40,879 nucleotides of DNA from the NCBI GenBank assembly GCA_028278145.1, contig JANQEV010000084.1, forward strand, positions 1-40,879. Reading direction: 5' to 3'. The stretch is from Chromatiales bacterium (GTDB taxonomy: Bacteria; Pseudomonadota; Gammaproteobacteria; Chromatiales; Chromatiaceae). Under the pieces are notes generated by a model. It did not search any database, was not told the DNA's origin, and worked only from the letters and a program-made list of their open reading frames with translations. The translations under genes were made by a program, and so were the position numbers. Positions 28,745 through 37,150 of the stretch are shown one piece after another (positions within the stretch are counted from its first letter, which is position 1; the number at the start of each line of letters is the position of its first letter).

Positions 28745-30928
28745 ATGTCCCTAAATACCTTTTACGCGCGGCAAAACCAAGGCTACATGCAGCGCAAAAT
28801 TCTATTTATATTTTATCTGGCTGCTATTGTTGTCTACTTCAGCTGGCGCGTTACGATCTTCCATACGGATAATCCAATCTTTTCATCTGTGTTTATGGCA
28901 GCTGAGATCGCCACCCTGATACTGGCTTTAATGTCCGCGCAAATCATGTGGAAAATCAAGGTTAGATCTGCCACCAAAGCCCCTGACGGCCTGAAGGTTG
29001 TGGTTTTTGTACCTACTTACAATGAATCAAAACCACTGGTACGCCGCACCGTTATTGCAGCCATGAACATTGACTACCCACACGATACCTGGCTTCTGGA
29101 TGATGGCGACCGCCCAGAAATGAAACAGCTGGCGAATGAGTTGGGGTGTAACTATTTGAGGCGTGACACAAACAGAGGAGCAAAACCAGGAAATCTCAAT
29201 AACGCCCTAAAAAATACCGATGCTGATTTTATTGCGGTTATAGACTGTGATCATATAGCCCAGACCGATTATCTAGACCGGCTCCTGGGGTATTTCAGTG
29301 ACCCGAAAGTAGCATTTGTACAGGCACCTCAGGACTACTACAACACCAATGCCTTCCAGTTCCGCAATGACTCCAGATTTGGTCTGTTGTGGCATGACCA
29401 GAGTGGTTTCTTTGCCACTGGCCAGGCAGGAAGGGACTATTGTGATGCCACTACCTGTTGTGGCACCTCTACCATTGTGCGGCGTAGCGTTATCGACGAG
29501 ATTGGTGGTTTTCCCGAAGAAACGGTTACAGAAGACATCCATGTGGCGATAAAGGCTCAGAAACTCGGGTATAAATCAGTCTACTATCCCCTACCCCTGG
29601 CCTATGGAGTTTCTCCAGTAGATCTGAAGGAGTTTCAAAGACAGCGTCTACGCTGGGGACAGGGTAACGTACAATCGGTACGTGAAGAGAGCCTGCCCTT
29701 CACCAGAAAACTCAGCTTTGGACAGAATGTTGGTTATACCTACCTGTCATTCCTGTATGCTGAAGGTTGGGCAAGATTGGTTTTCTACCTGGCACCACCC
29801 ACGGTTATCTTCACCGGCATCATGCCCATAGCTCCTACCCATAATTTTCTGTGGTTTTTCCTGCCATTCTTTATCATAACGGTACTCTTCTTTGAACAAC
29901 TCGGGCGTGGAGACAACCGCTTTCATGTCAATGAAGAGATGGCCATGGCACGCTTCCCTGCCTTTATTGCCTCCACCTTTGCCGTATTCCGCCATCGTAT
30001 AAAGTGGGTAGTCTCTTCTAAAGAGTTCATTGGACATTTTCAGCCCTATCTCTTAGCTCCTCAGCTATTGGTACTAGTACTAAACACCGTAGCAGCACTA
30101 TGGGCCGTTGCATTCCCTAATTATCAGCTTATCCAGGACTACTCTCTGGGAATGTATGCATTTGGTGTTACATGGTGCGGATTTAACAGCTTTCTGGCCA
30201 TACAGGTAGTTCGTAACTCCATTCGCTGCGCTAAAAATAAACGTGCTGACTTTCGTTTTGAGCTACGGTTACCAGTACATATATCCGTGGATGACAGCCC
30301 CCTGATACTTGCCGAAACCATAAAGATATCTGCTGCTGGTATGAGTATCAGTCTGGACAGCGCAGTCACTGTCACACCAGACTCAACTCTCAAGGGACAG
30401 TTATATATGCCAGGTTTGACTATTCCCTTCCAGGCCAGGGTGGAACAACTCAATTCACCAGATCACACGCCAGGTGCGAGACAACAAATACTGTATTGCG
30501 ACTTTACCTGGGATAGTGACACCGCCCGTGACGATCTGGATCTAGCCCTACATGCCTGTGTCTGGCACCGACGTCTGGCATGGGATGGAGACTATTTCCT
30601 TACTCCCCTGGAGAAATTTGCCACCATAATTGGCTTACGCAAAGAAACCAGACCATTGATGTCTGATCATCGCTCAGTTCTCTACCAGACAACAGATGAC
30701 CAAAAACACAAGCTAGGTCTTATACTTACTGGTAAAAATGGATATGAGCACTCATTCGTAACCTTCGAGCCGATGGAACTGCCGGTGACTCTTTCGGCCA
30801 AGTTACTTGATAACGGCAACCCAGTTGAGTCAGAAATAAAACTTGCACAACTACTGATACCGGGTGAAGTTGCCTCAGCCGGACCTAATAGGGTAAAAAT
30901 GTACACATACGGCGCCACCACCTCCTGA
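28745..30928 (+). CDS. Cellulose-synthase-like family 2 glycosyltransferase with PilZ domain
   Basis: This 727-residue inner-membrane synthase polymerises and extrudes a beta-glycan. Two N-terminal membrane helices (about 19-37, 49-68) precede the GT2 domain with all processive motifs: D119-D120, D167-C-D169, TED at 262-264 and QRLRW at 300-304. Further membrane helices lie at about 335-500. A PilZ domain starts at R504-x3-R508; its second c-di-GMP motif reads K527-x-S529-x2-G532, with Lys replacing the usual Asp or Asn. About 120 residues of unknown function follow. It is BcsA-like, but no bcsB, bcsC or bcsZ is near, so the polymer need not be cellulose. The ATG at 28745 follows an in-frame TTG. 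The gene leads an operon with a Tat protein and a GMC enzyme. Confidence 0.92.
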   Translation: MSLNTFYARQNQGYMQRKILFIFYLAAIVVYFSWRVTIFHTDNPIFSSVFMAAEIATLILALMSAQIMWKIKVRSATKAPDGLKVVVFVPTYNESKPLVRRTVIAAMNIDYPHDTWLLDDGDRPEMKQLANELGCNYLRRDTNRGAKPGNLNNALKNTDADFIAVIDCDHIAQTDYLDRLLGYFSDPKVAFVQAPQDYYNTNAFQFRNDSRFGLLWHDQSGFFATGQAGRDYCDATTCCGTSTIVRRSVIDEIGGFPEETVTEDIHVAIKAQKLGYKSVYYPLPLAYGVSPVDLKEFQRQRLRWGQGNVQSVREESLPFTRKLSFGQNVGYTYLSFLYAEGWARLVFYLAPPTVIFTGIMPIAPTHNFLWFFLPFFIITVLFFEQLGRGDNRFHVNEEMAMARFPAFIASTFAVFRHRIKWVVSSKEFIGHFQPYLLAPQLLVLVLNTVAALWAVAFPNYQLIQDYSLGMYAFGVTWCGFNSFLAIQVVRNSIRCAKNKRADFRFELRLPVHISVDDSPLILAETIKISAAGMSISLDSAVTVTPDSTLKGQLYMPGLTIPFQARVEQLNSPDHTPGARQQILYCDFTWDSDTARDDLDLALHACVWHRRLAWDGDYFLTPLEKFATIIGLRKETRPLMSDHRSVLYQTTDDQKHKLGLILTGKNGYEHSFVTFEPMELPVTLSAKLLDNGNPVESEIKLAQLLIPGEVASAGPNRVKMYTYGATTS

Positions 30929-30953
30929 TAATATACTGTCCGGGAATCTTGTA

Positions 30954-31373
30954 ATGCAGAATATAGATCGTAGGGATTTTTTATACCGTACTCTTGCATC
31001 TCTGGCACTGGGCCTGCTTCCCTGCTCAGTTACTGTATCTGCTTTAGCCTCTGATAGCAGCCGCTCCAGTACCATTAAAGTTCTCAAGACATTTCTCGAG
31101 AAACACCTGGTCTCTTCCAGTATGCAGTGCGGCTCCCGTTTAGGTGATGGCGTGCCAGAGTTTAGTGACGTGGAAAAATTCATGGCGAAGATCCTGAAGC
31201 TTGCCAATGACAGCACCCATAGATTGGAGCAGTATCTGGCTGATACAAGAAACAAAGACCTTGTTACTGATAACACCATGACAGTTGACGGCTGGGTACT
31301 GGCCAGGACCGAAGTACTGTCAGCCGCCTCCTACGTGTTGATGACCAACACTGATTGTCAGCTGCCTACCTGA
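30954..31373 (+). CDS. Small Tat-exported protein, probable partner of the downstream GMC enzyme
   Basis: A 139-residue protein with a textbook Tat signal: D5-R6-R7-D8-F9-L10, then a hydrophobic stretch ending near ALAS at about 33. The mature part is helical and ends with TVDGWVLARTEVLSAASYVLM, which I do not recognise as the standard sorbitol-dehydrogenase small subunit; it is much shorter than the 209-residue protein of the other operon. It lies 25 bases after the glycosyltransferase and 24 before the GMC gene, so it probably plays the same role: folding partner and Tat carrier of the flavoprotein (inference). The ribosome-binding site is weak. Confidence 0.82.
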   Translation: MQNIDRRDFLYRTLASLALGLLPCSVTVSALASDSSRSSTIKVLKTFLEKHLVSSSMQCGSRLGDGVPEFSDVEKFMAKILKLANDSTHRLEQYLADTRNKDLVTDNTMTVDGWVLARTEVLSAASYVLMTNTDCQLPT

Positions 31374-31397
31374 TCAAGCCTGCTTGGAGATACCGAT

Positions 31398-32846
31398 ATG
31401 TTTATTGACTTCAAGTTAGCCGAATCTCCCAAGGAATATGATTGTGACATCTGCATCATAGGTACGGGCCCGGCAGGTATCTCCATAGCCCGCGAGTTCA
31501 TTGGTTCAAATACCACCATATGCCTGGTGGAGAGTGGAAATTATGCAGCAGACAGTGACACCCAGGCGTTATACAAAGGCGAGACCCATGGTTTACCCCA
31601 TACTGCCCTGGATACTTGCCGACTGCGTTTTCTGGGAGGGAGTTCCAATTGCTGGAACGGTTGGTGTGCACCGTTCGATGACTACGACTTCACAGCCAAA
31701 CCCTGGGTACCACATAGCAACTGGCCTATTGATAATCAGGACCTTTCTCCTTACTACACCCGCTCCGGCATAGCATGTGAGGTTGGGCCACATGATTTCA
31801 GCGACAGATACTGGAAATTGCTGGACCTGGAGAAACCGGCATTTGATGAAAGCAGGATCCGCGTCTGCAACTGGCGCATAAGCCCACCCACACGCTTTGG
31901 TCGGCGTTACCACTCGGAACTTGAACAGGCAAACAATATTACCGTTCTCCTGAATGCCAATGCGGTGGATCTGGAAACCACTGAGACTGCCAATCAGGTG
32001 AGTGCTGTTGCCCTGGCGAGCATTAATGGACGTCGTGGTACGGTCCGGGCTAAACAATACGTGCTGGCCTGTGGCGGCATAGAAAACCCTCGCTTACTGT
32101 TGGCATCTAACAATAACCAGGGTTTAGCTAATGACCATGACCAGGTTGGGCGCTATTTTATGGAGCATCCTTATGCCACCTCAGCCCTGGCGTTTTCACT
32201 CCCGGCCAATTTCCACCTGGATGTTAAGAAGATCCTGGATGGCGTATCCATATACACCGGGTTTGCAACCACTGCAGCCCTACAGGAAAAAGAACAGATC
32301 ATGGCATCTATGATGGTGGTACATCCACAAGATGATATTGATCCACTGTTTTCCTGGGGCCGCCGCCCGCTTCCTGCAACCCCACCCGGTTATCAACGCT
32401 ATAGCCTGCTGTCGCAGTCAGAACAGTCACCCGACCCGGAAAACCGTATTTCACTCTCTTCCACCCTGGACCGCTTTGGTAAACCACTAGCCAGAATGGA
32501 TTGGCGCCTGAATGAACTGGATAAACGCACCATCAGTGTACAAGTGCGCGCCCTGGGGACAGAGTTTGCCCGTCTGGGTCTGGGTCGCATCAAATACGCC
32601 GACTGGCTGCTGGATAAAGAGGCCTACTGGGGAGTGGAAGCCGGTAATCACCATATGGGAACCACTCGCATGGGTGATGACCCAAAGACCAGCGTAGTGG
32701 ACAAACACTGCCAGGTACACGGCATTAGCAACCTGCACATTGCAGGATCCTCGGTATTTGTAACCTCAAGCTGGGTGAACCCTACCTTTACCCTGGTAGC
32801 ACTTGCATTGCGCCTGGCTGACCGTCTCAAAGATAGACTTGCCTAA
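31398..32846 (+). CDS. GMC-family FAD-dependent oxidoreductase (second copy)
   Basis: A 482-residue flavoprotein with the FAD motif ICIIGTGPAGISIAREF near residue 17, the flavin loop FLGGSSNCWNGWCAPF and the C-terminal pair GNHHMGTTRMG (catalytic His) and SWVNPTFTLVALALRLAD (Asn). It lacks the Cys cluster of the other GMC protein in this locus, and overall similarity is limited to family motifs, so they are not a recent duplication. It has no signal peptide; export would depend on the Tat protein encoded just upstream. GGAGA precedes the ATG. Cotranscription with the glycan synthase suggests it oxidises the polymer, its primer or a breakdown sugar (inference). Confidence 0.9.
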   Translation: MFIDFKLAESPKEYDCDICIIGTGPAGISIAREFIGSNTTICLVESGNYAADSDTQALYKGETHGLPHTALDTCRLRFLGGSSNCWNGWCAPFDDYDFTAKPWVPHSNWPIDNQDLSPYYTRSGIACEVGPHDFSDRYWKLLDLEKPAFDESRIRVCNWRISPPTRFGRRYHSELEQANNITVLLNANAVDLETTETANQVSAVALASINGRRGTVRAKQYVLACGGIENPRLLLASNNNQGLANDHDQVGRYFMEHPYATSALAFSLPANFHLDVKKILDGVSIYTGFATTAALQEKEQIMASMMVVHPQDDIDPLFSWGRRPLPATPPGYQRYSLLSQSEQSPDPENRISLSSTLDRFGKPLARMDWRLNELDKRTISVQVRALGTEFARLGLGRIKYADWLLDKEAYWGVEAGNHHMGTTRMGDDPKTSVVDKHCQVHGISNLHIAGSSVFVTSSWVNPTFTLVALALRLADRLKDRLA

Positions 32847-32857
32847 TTATCCCAGAT

Positions 32858-33205
32858 TTAAACACCGCGACGCTTACCAATATATGCCCCTAACAACCCT
32901 GCCAAGGCCGGTGGGATACTTATAACCCCAAGAAGGACAATGCTGACACCTACGAGTTCTGCATTTATATTACCAAGTATTATCGGAAGACCCTGTACCC
33001 AGATGGAAACAACACCATACAGCCATGCATATACGGGGAAATAGAATCCGAGTACAACACATCCAATACATATTCCTGGATAGGCATAGCGCCAGAACAA
33101 CGGATTGTCCCAATGCTCCTGATCGATCCCATATGGTTCAATAAGTAAATAAGCCGCTGCGCCAAGTGCTGCTGCGATAAGAATGGGGATGACTACTTTA
33201 CTCAT
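32858..33205 (-). CDS. Small four-helix membrane protein
   Basis: A 115-residue inner-membrane protein with hydrophobic segments at about 4-22, 43-61, 63-82 and 87-107 and a basic C terminus GKRRGV. I do not recognise the family. It converges with the GMC gene (11 bases between stops). It starts 55 bases after the lipoprotein gene on the same strand, and its ribosome-binding site is weak. It is the leftmost gene of the run of small minus-strand genes. Confidence 0.75.
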   Translation of the reverse strand: MSKVVIPILIAAALGAAAYLLIEPYGIDQEHWDNPLFWRYAYPGICIGCVVLGFYFPVYAWLYGVVSIWVQGLPIILGNINAELVGVSIVLLGVISIPPALAGLLGAYIGKRRGV

Positions 33206-33260
33206 AGGCCGTGCTATATGGATTGCCTAACGCCTTGCTAAACGTCTAATCAACATTCAG

Positions 33261-33758
33261 TTAATCTTTTTCTGCCCACTCTCTAATCTTCCGTTTCAGT
33301 TTCTTCTCAACCTTTTCCCCAATCTCATCCCACTCTTTATCAGATTCCCCATATTCTCCAGACTCTCCCAATTCCTCGTCCTCAGCCCATTTTTTAAGGT
33401 TACGCATGACCTTCTTTTCAACCTTTTCCCCTATCTCTTCCCACTCTTTATCGCATTGCTTTCTTTCACTGGATTTACAACTAGCATGACAACCACCACC
33501 CCAAACAAAAATCACGCCAAGTAAAAAACCGAAATCATACCAACCTCCGGAATTGTTTAATTCATATACAGAAACGTTTTCATTGAAGATATGAACTACC
33601 AGGCTTATTACTGAAATTATTCCATGCCATAGACCCCACCAGAAATCTGCTGGGGTCTCTTGCGTAAACTGAGGGTTACCGGCCGCACATGAGGTTAGTA
33701 ATAAAACAATGGGGACAACTACCAGGAGTTTTTGTAATCGATGATTTGATAAGGTCAT
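33261..33758 (-). CDS. Lipoprotein with a repeated charged C-terminal motif
   Basis: A 165-residue predicted lipoprotein: the signal peptide ends in the lipobox LLTSC, so C24 would be lipidated. The next part, WWGLWHGIISVISLVVHIF ... NNSGGWYDFGFLLGVIF, is two membrane-like helices of a type seen in small conserved bacterial proteins of unknown function. The tail has two copies of a charged motif, DKEWEEIGEKVEKK at about 102-115 and DKEWDEIGEKVEKK at about 140-153, each followed by a basic helix ending in W-A-E. A strong AAGGAG site precedes the ATG. Function unknown. Confidence 0.8.
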   Translation of the reverse strand: MTLSNHRLQKLLVVVPIVLLLTSCAAGNPQFTQETPADFWWGLWHGIISVISLVVHIFNENVSVYELNNSGGWYDFGFLLGVIFVWGGGCHASCKSSERKQCDKEWEEIGEKVEKKVMRNLKKWAEDEELGESGEYGESDKEWDEIGEKVEKKLKRKIREWAEKD

Positions 33759-33816
33759 ATTGTCTCCTTTTCCTATATATCTGGAACGAGCGACTCTGTA
33801 CCAAAGGTACGATAAT

Positions 33817-33840
33817 TTGCAGACATCAATTGGTCTGCAA
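33817..33840 (-). terminator. Hairpin after the methyltransferase gene
   Basis: TTGCAGAC and GTCTGCAA form a perfect 8-bp stem with an 8-base loop, 10 bases after the methyltransferase stop. A second small dyad, GTACC-AAA-GGTAC, lies at 33798-33810. No long T run follows. Confidence 0.5.
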
Positions 33841-33850
33841 GACTATTACC

Positions 33851-34597
33851 CTAACTTTTTTGCATTACGAAAAACTCATAACCATAGTATTTCGAGTACT
33901 TTCTATAGAGCTCCACTTCTTGTTTAAAGCCTGCAAAAACTGCCTGTGCCACTTCATTCCCCTGATATCTCTTAATCAGATGAGATAATTCATTTTCTAT
34001 CGGAATATAATAGTTATTCAACCATGCAGATTCAGGCAAGGTGAAATTAGAGATCAGGTTAAACCCTTCATTGTTGATTGTTTCGATATTTTCCGGGACA
34101 GTTTTTATATCTGGATACTCTGCCACTAAATACTCAACAACGGTCTCTGGTGGTTCATCAGCAGTATAGACAAGTTCCGTCACAGCCAGATAGCCCTTGT
34201 CTTTTAACAACTGATGACAACGATTTAATCCATTTTGAAATCCCATTAAATACAAGGCACCTTCTGACCAGACAATATCAAAGATCCCTTCCTCAAAATC
34301 CATATCGAGCATTGACATATTGCGGGGGGTTATTTGCTCATCCAGCCCTCGTCTTTCCGCCTGCCGCATCAATATATCAAGAAATCCCTGATGGTTATCT
34401 AAAGCAATGATATTTCCATCAGAGATTTTTGCTAACTCTATGGTTTGCATTCCCTGCCCACACCCTATATCTAAGATTAATGGATGCTGTTTGGGGTGAG
34501 GAATAGAGTTATAGGCACGCCGAGTGCATTCATTATCGCCAGGACCACTGCGCGGCAACGCCTCACACAACTCATATATATATTCCAGTCCTTCCAT
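33851..34597 (-). CDS. Class I SAM-dependent methyltransferase
   Basis: A 248-residue cytosolic methyltransferase. The SAM-binding motif I is LILDIGCGQGMQTIELA, the acidic motif II is IIALDNHQGFLDIL, and motifs around FDIVWSEGALYLMGF and LLKDKGYLAVTELV follow, matching the UbiE/SmtA-like fold. The C-terminal part (about 190-248) is helical and would set substrate choice, which cannot be read. The ATG at 34597 is 25 bases after the YbjQ gene stop; its ribosome-binding site is weak. Surroundings are unrelated small genes. Confidence 0.88.
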   Translation of the reverse strand: MEGLEYIYELCEALPRSGPGDNECTRRAYNSIPHPKQHPLILDIGCGQGMQTIELAKISDGNIIALDNHQGFLDILMRQAERRGLDEQITPRNMSMLDMDFEEGIFDIVWSEGALYLMGFQNGLNRCHQLLKDKGYLAVTELVYTADEPPETVVEYLVAEYPDIKTVPENIETINNEGFNLISNFTLPESAWLNNYYIPIENELSHLIKRYQGNEVAQAVFAGFKQEVELYRKYSKYYGYEFFVMQKS

Positions 34598-34622
34598 TGA
34601 TTACTTCACTAATAGCACTAGA

Positions 34623-34943
34623 TTACCTAACGGTTACAGCAGTCCCACTGACACTAACCATTAGCATGCCTCCTTGAGAGCCGACTGTTTCATAGTCGAT
34701 ATCTATACCAACAACTGCGTTTGCCCCTAACTCTGCTGCCTGCTGGGATATCTCTTCAAATGCTATGGTGCGTGCCTTTTTCAATTCTCCTTCATATGCA
34801 GCAGACCTTCCGCCCACAATATCCCGAATACTTGCAAAAATATCTTTGAATATATTTGCCCCTAGTATTGCTTCCCCTGTAACTACTCCATGGTACTTAA
34901 TGATTTCCTTTCCTTCGATACTAGGCGTGGTTGATTGGATCAT
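34623..34943 (-). CDS. YbjQ-family (UPF0145) protein
   Basis: A 106-residue protein of the YbjQ family of small homopentameric proteins, sometimes described as heavy-metal-binding by structure similarity. Hallmarks are [45 protein letters not shown] and the ending [24 protein letters not shown] precedes the ATG. Its last codons contain GTTAGGT, one of three integron-core-like heptamers in this region. Biological role unknown. Confidence 0.9.
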   Translation of the reverse strand: MIQSTTPSIEGKEIIKYHGVVTGEAILGANIFKDIFASIRDIVGGRSAAYEGELKKARTIAFEEISQQAAELGANAVVGIDIDYETVGSQGGMLMVSVSGTAVTVR

Positions 34944-35030
34944 AATTTGTTTCCTATCTGATTATTTTTAATCTTTCACTTGAAATAACAGATACTTCGT
35001 AGTGGCGTATGTTGACAGCCATAATAATAA

Positions 35031-35819
35031 TCACGATGGCAGTTTCTTCACTCTCAGCGCTATCTTTTTCATAATTTTTTCATATGGTAATGGTGGACCA
35101 TATGACACCTGCTTTCCATCAATAAATAGTCCATCCGAAATCCCCCACTCCATAAACACCTCCCGATCAGAGGTATCTATTATTCCAAAAACAACTTTCT
35201 CACCGAATTGCTCGCTGGCTTTTCTTGCCCTTTCGAAAACAACGTTCTGGGCAGGACACCAGCCATTAATAAATGCAGTTACCGTTACAACACCAGAATT
35301 CTTAGTGACGTCCTTTTTTGGTCGAATCCATCGAGGTTGATTGGCATACATTGAAAATGGCTTCCAAACCAGCAGTCTCATGGAGTCCCTGTCAGCCTTC
35401 TTATACCCCTGTTTCTTAAACCAGGATGCCTTCATCCAAAACGGCAACCACAAACCCCATGCCACCATTCCTTTTGCACCCCTTTCTTTAGCATCCTTTT
35501 CAGCAGCGATTAGCAATGCCTTACCCATACCCTTACCCTGATAATTCCCTATACCTTTTTTGTAGCCGTGTACCCAAATACACATAACAAAATAAAGGCC
35601 TTCTCCCTCTATAACTGATTCTTCAGCAGGCAGGTATTGAATCATCCCTGCCACATCACCTTCATCACTAAGTGCAAGTTTAACTCTCAACCCCTTCTCT
35701 TTGTATTTTTGATACCAGCAAGACTTATGATTTCCTGCCTCTTTCATTTCATCTGACCAGTCTTCAAGGCAATTAAAGTAGGTGTCGTAATATGCTGGTT
35801 CCAGATCAATAATTTTCAC
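35031..35819 (-). CDS. GNAT acetyltransferase fused to a YoaP-like domain
   Basis: A 262-residue two-domain protein. The N-terminal GNAT domain (about 1-150) has the acetyl-CoA loop YQGKGMGKALLIAAEKDA. The C-terminal part (about 170-262) resembles the YoaP/thioredoxin-like domain, with GWCPAQNVVFERARKA, DREVFMEWGISDGLFIDGK and GPPLPYEKI. The Cys-Pro pair is at the position of a thioredoxin active site. The start is GTG at 35819 with AGAGAG upstream. Substrate unknown. The fusion itself is a known architecture. Confidence 0.88.
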   Translation of the reverse strand: MKIIDLEPAYYDTYFNCLEDWSDEMKEAGNHKSCWYQKYKEKGLRVKLALSDEGDVAGMIQYLPAEESVIEGEGLYFVMCIWVHGYKKGIGNYQGKGMGKALLIAAEKDAKERGAKGMVAWGLWLPFWMKASWFKKQGYKKADRDSMRLLVWKPFSMYANQPRWIRPKKDVTKNSGVVTVTAFINGWCPAQNVVFERARKASEQFGEKVVFGIIDTSDREVFMEWGISDGLFIDGKQVSYGPPLPYEKIMKKIALRVKKLPS

Positions 35820-35931
35820 AATCTACTCTCTTGTAACATTATTAACTACCTATTAGATATACTATCGCCGTAGAGACTGGTACTTGACAACAGGGTGGAG
35901 AAGCAGACGTCCCGCTGCCTTACCTGTTTTA

Positions 35932-36528
35932 TTACTCCGGTTCATACCGGTAATGCCCGGTGATTTTATACTCAAACAACATGTCCTCTAACTTTGGTCC
36001 GGCACCAATGTTATGCACAATCATAGGATTACCTGATGCTACTGATTTTCTGCTGGTAACTATGCCGATATGTGGCAAGTTACCTGGAAGCATCCATGTA
36101 ACCAAATCCCCTGCCTTATAAGCAGAAGAATTATTCGAAACCTCAAGAACCACTCCATGTCGCTTAAAAAATGCTTGTAGATTAGGGACCCTTCTATGGT
36201 CAATGTTCTTATCAGGGCGCTTTAAACCCCAAATCTTCTTAGAAGGGTACGATTTGAAGTTTTTCGACATGTCTTCATGTACTAGAACTTGTAGGTCGAC
36301 CCCAAGAGCACGATATGTTCGTATCACTACATCTGTACACACACCAACATGTGGTGGCACATCGCCACCTGGGTACTTGAGAACACGATATGAACCATCG
36401 TATTGCACCTGATGCTTGGTTCGGGCCAATGCAGCTGACACTATTTCCTCAGTAAAGTTAGCTGAGGAAGCCTGTGAAACAAATATAGTTACAAATACTA
36501 AGAGTCTTCGAGTCATTTTCATGAACAT
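35932..36528 (-). CDS. DUF1287-family exported protein, NlpC/P60-like fold
   Basis: A secreted protein of about 198 residues. The ATG at 36528 is chosen because GGAG is just upstream and the signal peptide MKMTRRLLVFVTIFVSQASS begins there; ATG 36522 or 36516 are also possible, and the frame opens at 36585. The mature part has YDGSYRVLKYPGGDVPPHVGVCTDVVIR with the conserved Cys, and PHIGIVTSRK with the conserved His, the Cys-His layout of NlpC/P60-like peptidases or amidases. It probably acts on peptidoglycan or another periplasmic amide (inference). Confidence 0.85.
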   Translation of the reverse strand: MFMKMTRRLLVFVTIFVSQASSANFTEEIVSAALARTKHQVQYDGSYRVLKYPGGDVPPHVGVCTDVVIRTYRALGVDLQVLVHEDMSKNFKSYPSKKIWGLKRPDKNIDHRRVPNLQAFFKRHGVVLEVSNNSSAYKAGDLVTWMLPGNLPHIGIVTSRKSVASGNPMIVHNIGAGPKLEDMLFEYKITGHYRYEPE

Positions 36529-36610
36529 AAAGCTCCATTGTTGTAGCAACGTTTTATCTATGGGGTACCGCTTTACAGCATCCATGACTAAGCGCTTGTT
36601 AGGTATCGTC

Positions 36611-36976
36611 TCATCCCTTTAGCCAGCTGATTGCCTCGGATTCGTTTTTGAACACTCGGAAGCGGTATCCTCGGTTAAGCATCACCGTCTCCAGGAACTT
36701 ATGTTTCTCTTCTTCCTGTGAATACAGGATTGCCACCTTGATACCCCGGTCAAATTCGAGTTCGTTGGCTATCTGTGGAACCTGATAGGTCTCAGCCGTA
36801 GAGTCGAGAATCTCTGTATCCCGCACATCATGGAGTAACCGGTTACAGGAGTATTCTTCCAGAATAGGTTCTACTAAATTTACAATTAATGGTGCTTCAC
36901 TGGAACCTTTTATCTGTCCGTGAGAGCAAATGCGAACTATGTCATGCTCTTCTAAGTATTCTACTTCAGGACTCAT
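36611..36976 (-). CDS. STAS/SpoIIAA-like small protein
   Basis: A 121-residue soluble alpha/beta protein with the pattern of the SpoIIAA-like/STAS-like group seen in stand-alone stress proteins: VEYLEEHDIVRICSHGQI, EYSCNRLLHDVRDTEI and the C-terminal RVFKNESEAISWLKG. No serine phosphorylation motif is obvious. AGGAAA lies upstream of the ATG at 36976. Right after its stop on minus is ACCTAAC followed by AAGCGCTT, resembling the start of an integron attC site. The 174-base gap to rdgC holds nothing else recognisable. Confidence 0.75.
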   Translation of the reverse strand: MSPEVEYLEEHDIVRICSHGQIKGSSEAPLIVNLVEPILEEYSCNRLLHDVRDTEILDSTAETYQVPQIANELEFDRGIKVAILYSQEEEKHKFLETVMLNRGYRFRVFKNESEAISWLKG

Positions 36977-37150
36977 GTTTAGCTTTTCCTATCATTCAGT
37001 TGGGGGAGTTCAATATTCAGAGAATTAAGTATAGTGTTCAATTGATATTGTAATAACCAAACACGCCGATTTAGATTGGCACAAACCGTCTCCGTTCCAG
37101 GCTTTTGAAGAATAAACTTAGGTGGGGAAATAACTCTAGCAGGGTAGAAA

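Noticed and set aside
22786..32846. The two GMC genes as a recent duplication
   Set aside because: They share only family motifs, differ in length (535 versus 482) and in the Cys cluster, and have different small partners.
32858..36976. Firm call of an integron cassette array
   Set aside because: Only isolated core heptamers were seen; no intergenic segment shows both attC ends with the expected spacing, and no integrase is in the window.
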